Source: JAWKSY01 sp041402125 (lineage in GTDB: Bacteria; Planctomycetota; GCA-002687715; DRQF01). From it: a stretch of 64,000 bases of DNA. Each line of letters begins with the position of its first letter. Positions within the stretch are counted from its first letter, which is position 1. Location of the stretch: assembly GCA_041402125.1 (NCBI GenBank), contig JAWKSY010000005.1, forward strand, positions 62,001-126,000. The letters are read 5' to 3'. The notes beneath the pieces were generated by a model that made no database searches, was not told where the DNA came from, and saw nothing but the letters and a program-made list of their open reading frames with translations. The translations under genes and the position numbers were made by a program. Below are positions 63,049 to 64,000 of the stretch, one piece after another.

Positions 63049-63078
63049 TTGGATCCCCGCCCGGCCCGGGTCCATAAT
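63049..63078 (+). promoter_or_regulatory. Candidate sigma-70 promoter before the exported HEAT gene
   Basis: TTGGAT at 63049-63054 and CATAAT at 63073-63078 are spaced by 18 bases, about 105 bases before the ATG at 63183. One of the few AT-rich -10 hexamers in the window. Confidence 0.4.
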
Positions 63079-63182
63079 CGCCCCCGGAGCGGACGGGCGC
63101 ATCGCGCGCGAGGGAGAGGTTCCGGCCCGGCCGTCCCCTTCCTCCTCCCGCATCCGAGGCGCCGGACGGAGGAACCGACCCC

Positions 63183-64000
63183 ATGACGCATCGCCGCCAG
63201 TTCGCCGCCGCCCTCGGGCTCCTCGCCTTCGCCACCGTTCTCGGCGCCCAGTCGCCGCGCGATCGCGAGACCGCGATCCACGCCGTCGACGGTCAGGGCG
63301 TCTTCGAGGGCCGGCTCGCCCGCACCACTCGTCGCTGGTTCGAGGTCGAGACCGCGCTCGGCACGCGGCGCGTCATGTCCTCCGAGGTCGGACCCACCGT
63401 CGACCCCGCCGTCCTGCGCGAGCGCTACGCCGAGCGGGTGGCCGCCGCGAAGCAGGACCGCAGGTTCGGGTTCGACGAGCGGATCGCGCTCGCGCGCTGG
63501 TGCGAGCACGTCGGCCTCACGAGTGGCGTGGAGGAGCAGCTCTCCGCCATCCTCGAGCGCGACCCCGAGCGGGCCGAAGCGCTGGAGATGATCCGCCGTC
63601 TCGCCCCGGCCTACCGACCGGCGGGACGCAACGTGGTTCCGCCCGAGAAGAGTCGCTGGGCGCGTCGCGAGGCGGACCTCCTCTGGGACGGGGTCGGGAA
63701 GGCCGGTTTCGCCACGGCCGCGATCCTGCGCGAGCGCCTCGGATCACTCCCGTCCGATCTCACCCTCGGGCGCGCGGTCAAGCTCGTCGAGAAGGGCGAC
63801 GTCCGCGAGCGCTGGGTCGCGGCGCAGGTCCTCGGCGACTCCCGCGACAAGCGCCGCGTCAAGCCGCTCTTCGTCAGCGCCCTCAACGACCCCGAGTGGC
63901 AGGTGCGCCAGGCCGCGGTCGGCGCGCTGAAGCGCCACGACGACGGGACCACGATCGGTCCCTTCATGCGCGTGCTCCTGACCTGCCCGATCGACAGCCG
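63183..64000 (+). CDS. Exported HEAT-repeat protein, cut by window end
   Basis: The frame is open from ATG 63183 (GGAGG ten bases upstream) to the right edge, 272 codons so far. RRQFAAALGLLAFATVLGAQ is a signal peptide. Residues 25-80 form a small beta domain (HAVDGQGVFEGRLARTTRRWFEVETALG), followed by helices, and HEAT-like units appear near the end (RERWVAAQVLGDSRDKRRVKPLFVSALNDPEWQVRQAAVGAL). The family is common as exported proteins in this sort of genome. No stop was seen, so its full length is unknown. Confidence 0.75.
   Translation, partial: MTHRRQFAAALGLLAFATVLGAQSPRDRETAIHAVDGQGVFEGRLARTTRRWFEVETALGTRRVMSSEVGPTVDPAVLRERYAERVAAAKQDRRFGFDERIALARWCEHVGLTSGVEEQLSAILERDPERAEALEMIRRLAPAYRPAGRNVVPPEKSRWARREADLLWDGVGKAGFATAAILRERLGSLPSDLTLGRAVKLVEKGDVRERWVAAQVLGDSRDKRRVKPLFVSALNDPEWQVRQAAVGALKRHDDGTTIGPFMRVLLTCPIDS

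Overview
The window is very GC-rich, with strong G/C preference at third codon positions, tightly packed genes and many 4-base GTGA stop/start overlaps. Large membrane-anchored beta-sandwich proteins, a kinase-type regulator joined to a sigma-54 activator, a Thermus-type isocitrate dehydrogenase and exported orphan proteins fit an environmental Planctomycetota or a similar high-GC lineage. No rRNA or other marker gene is present, so the lineage stays an inference. I saw no tRNA, rRNA, CRISPR array, transposase or phage gene.

Layout. 1-182: tail of a membrane protein. 231-4928 (minus): five-gene overlapping nucleotide-sugar operon (non-hydrolysing UDP-GlcNAc 2-epimerase, GT2, DegT aminotransferase, Gfo/Idh/MocA oxidoreductase, hexapeptide N-acetyltransferase), as in synthesis of UDP-2,3-diacetamido uronic acids. 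5087-8476: SRPBCC protein, icd, and a convergent exported esterase, separated by a paired 31-bp palindrome module. 8570-30197 (minus): the main feature, eleven tandem, highly diverged paralogs of about 570-650 residues. Each has an N-terminal glycine-rich membrane anchor, a variable linker, a carboxypeptidase-regulatory-like beta-sandwich containing an inserted Arg/Glu helix, a WTP-type motif and a conserved C-terminal strand. Four of the eleven carry apparent 1-bp indels in short base runs. 30290-31726 (plus): ArsR/SRPBCC/VOC operon with a palindromic operator and a probably leaderless start. 32119-36079 (minus): glcDEF. 36167-38272: M50 protease and a smaller anchored beta-sandwich protein. 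38413-43002: kinase / STAND-like / TPR / GAF / sigma-54 AAA+ / Fis-type HTH regulator, apparently one gene broken by single-base indels. 43106-50508: exported protein, oligopeptide-binding-type lipoprotein, exported repeat protein, HAD-IG 5'-nucleotidase and UbiE/MenG methyltransferase. 50658-57369: TPR protein (four apparent indels), then a translationally coupled HscC-like Hsp70, a J-like membrane protein with KPE in place of HPD, a two-helix membrane protein and a lipoprotein. 57432-60121: TPP riboswitch, thiC and a lipoprotein peroxiredoxin. 60119-64000: second palindrome module, Smr protein, HEAT protein and TrmJ-type methyltransferase (minus), then the start of an exported HEAT protein (plus).

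Two cautions. About eleven apparent +/-1 indels fall in long genes whose reading frame resumes cleanly, most of them in short base runs. This looks more like residual assembly error than decay, so the broken genes are described as full-length products. The high GC content also creates many long antisense open frames, which I treated as shadows.
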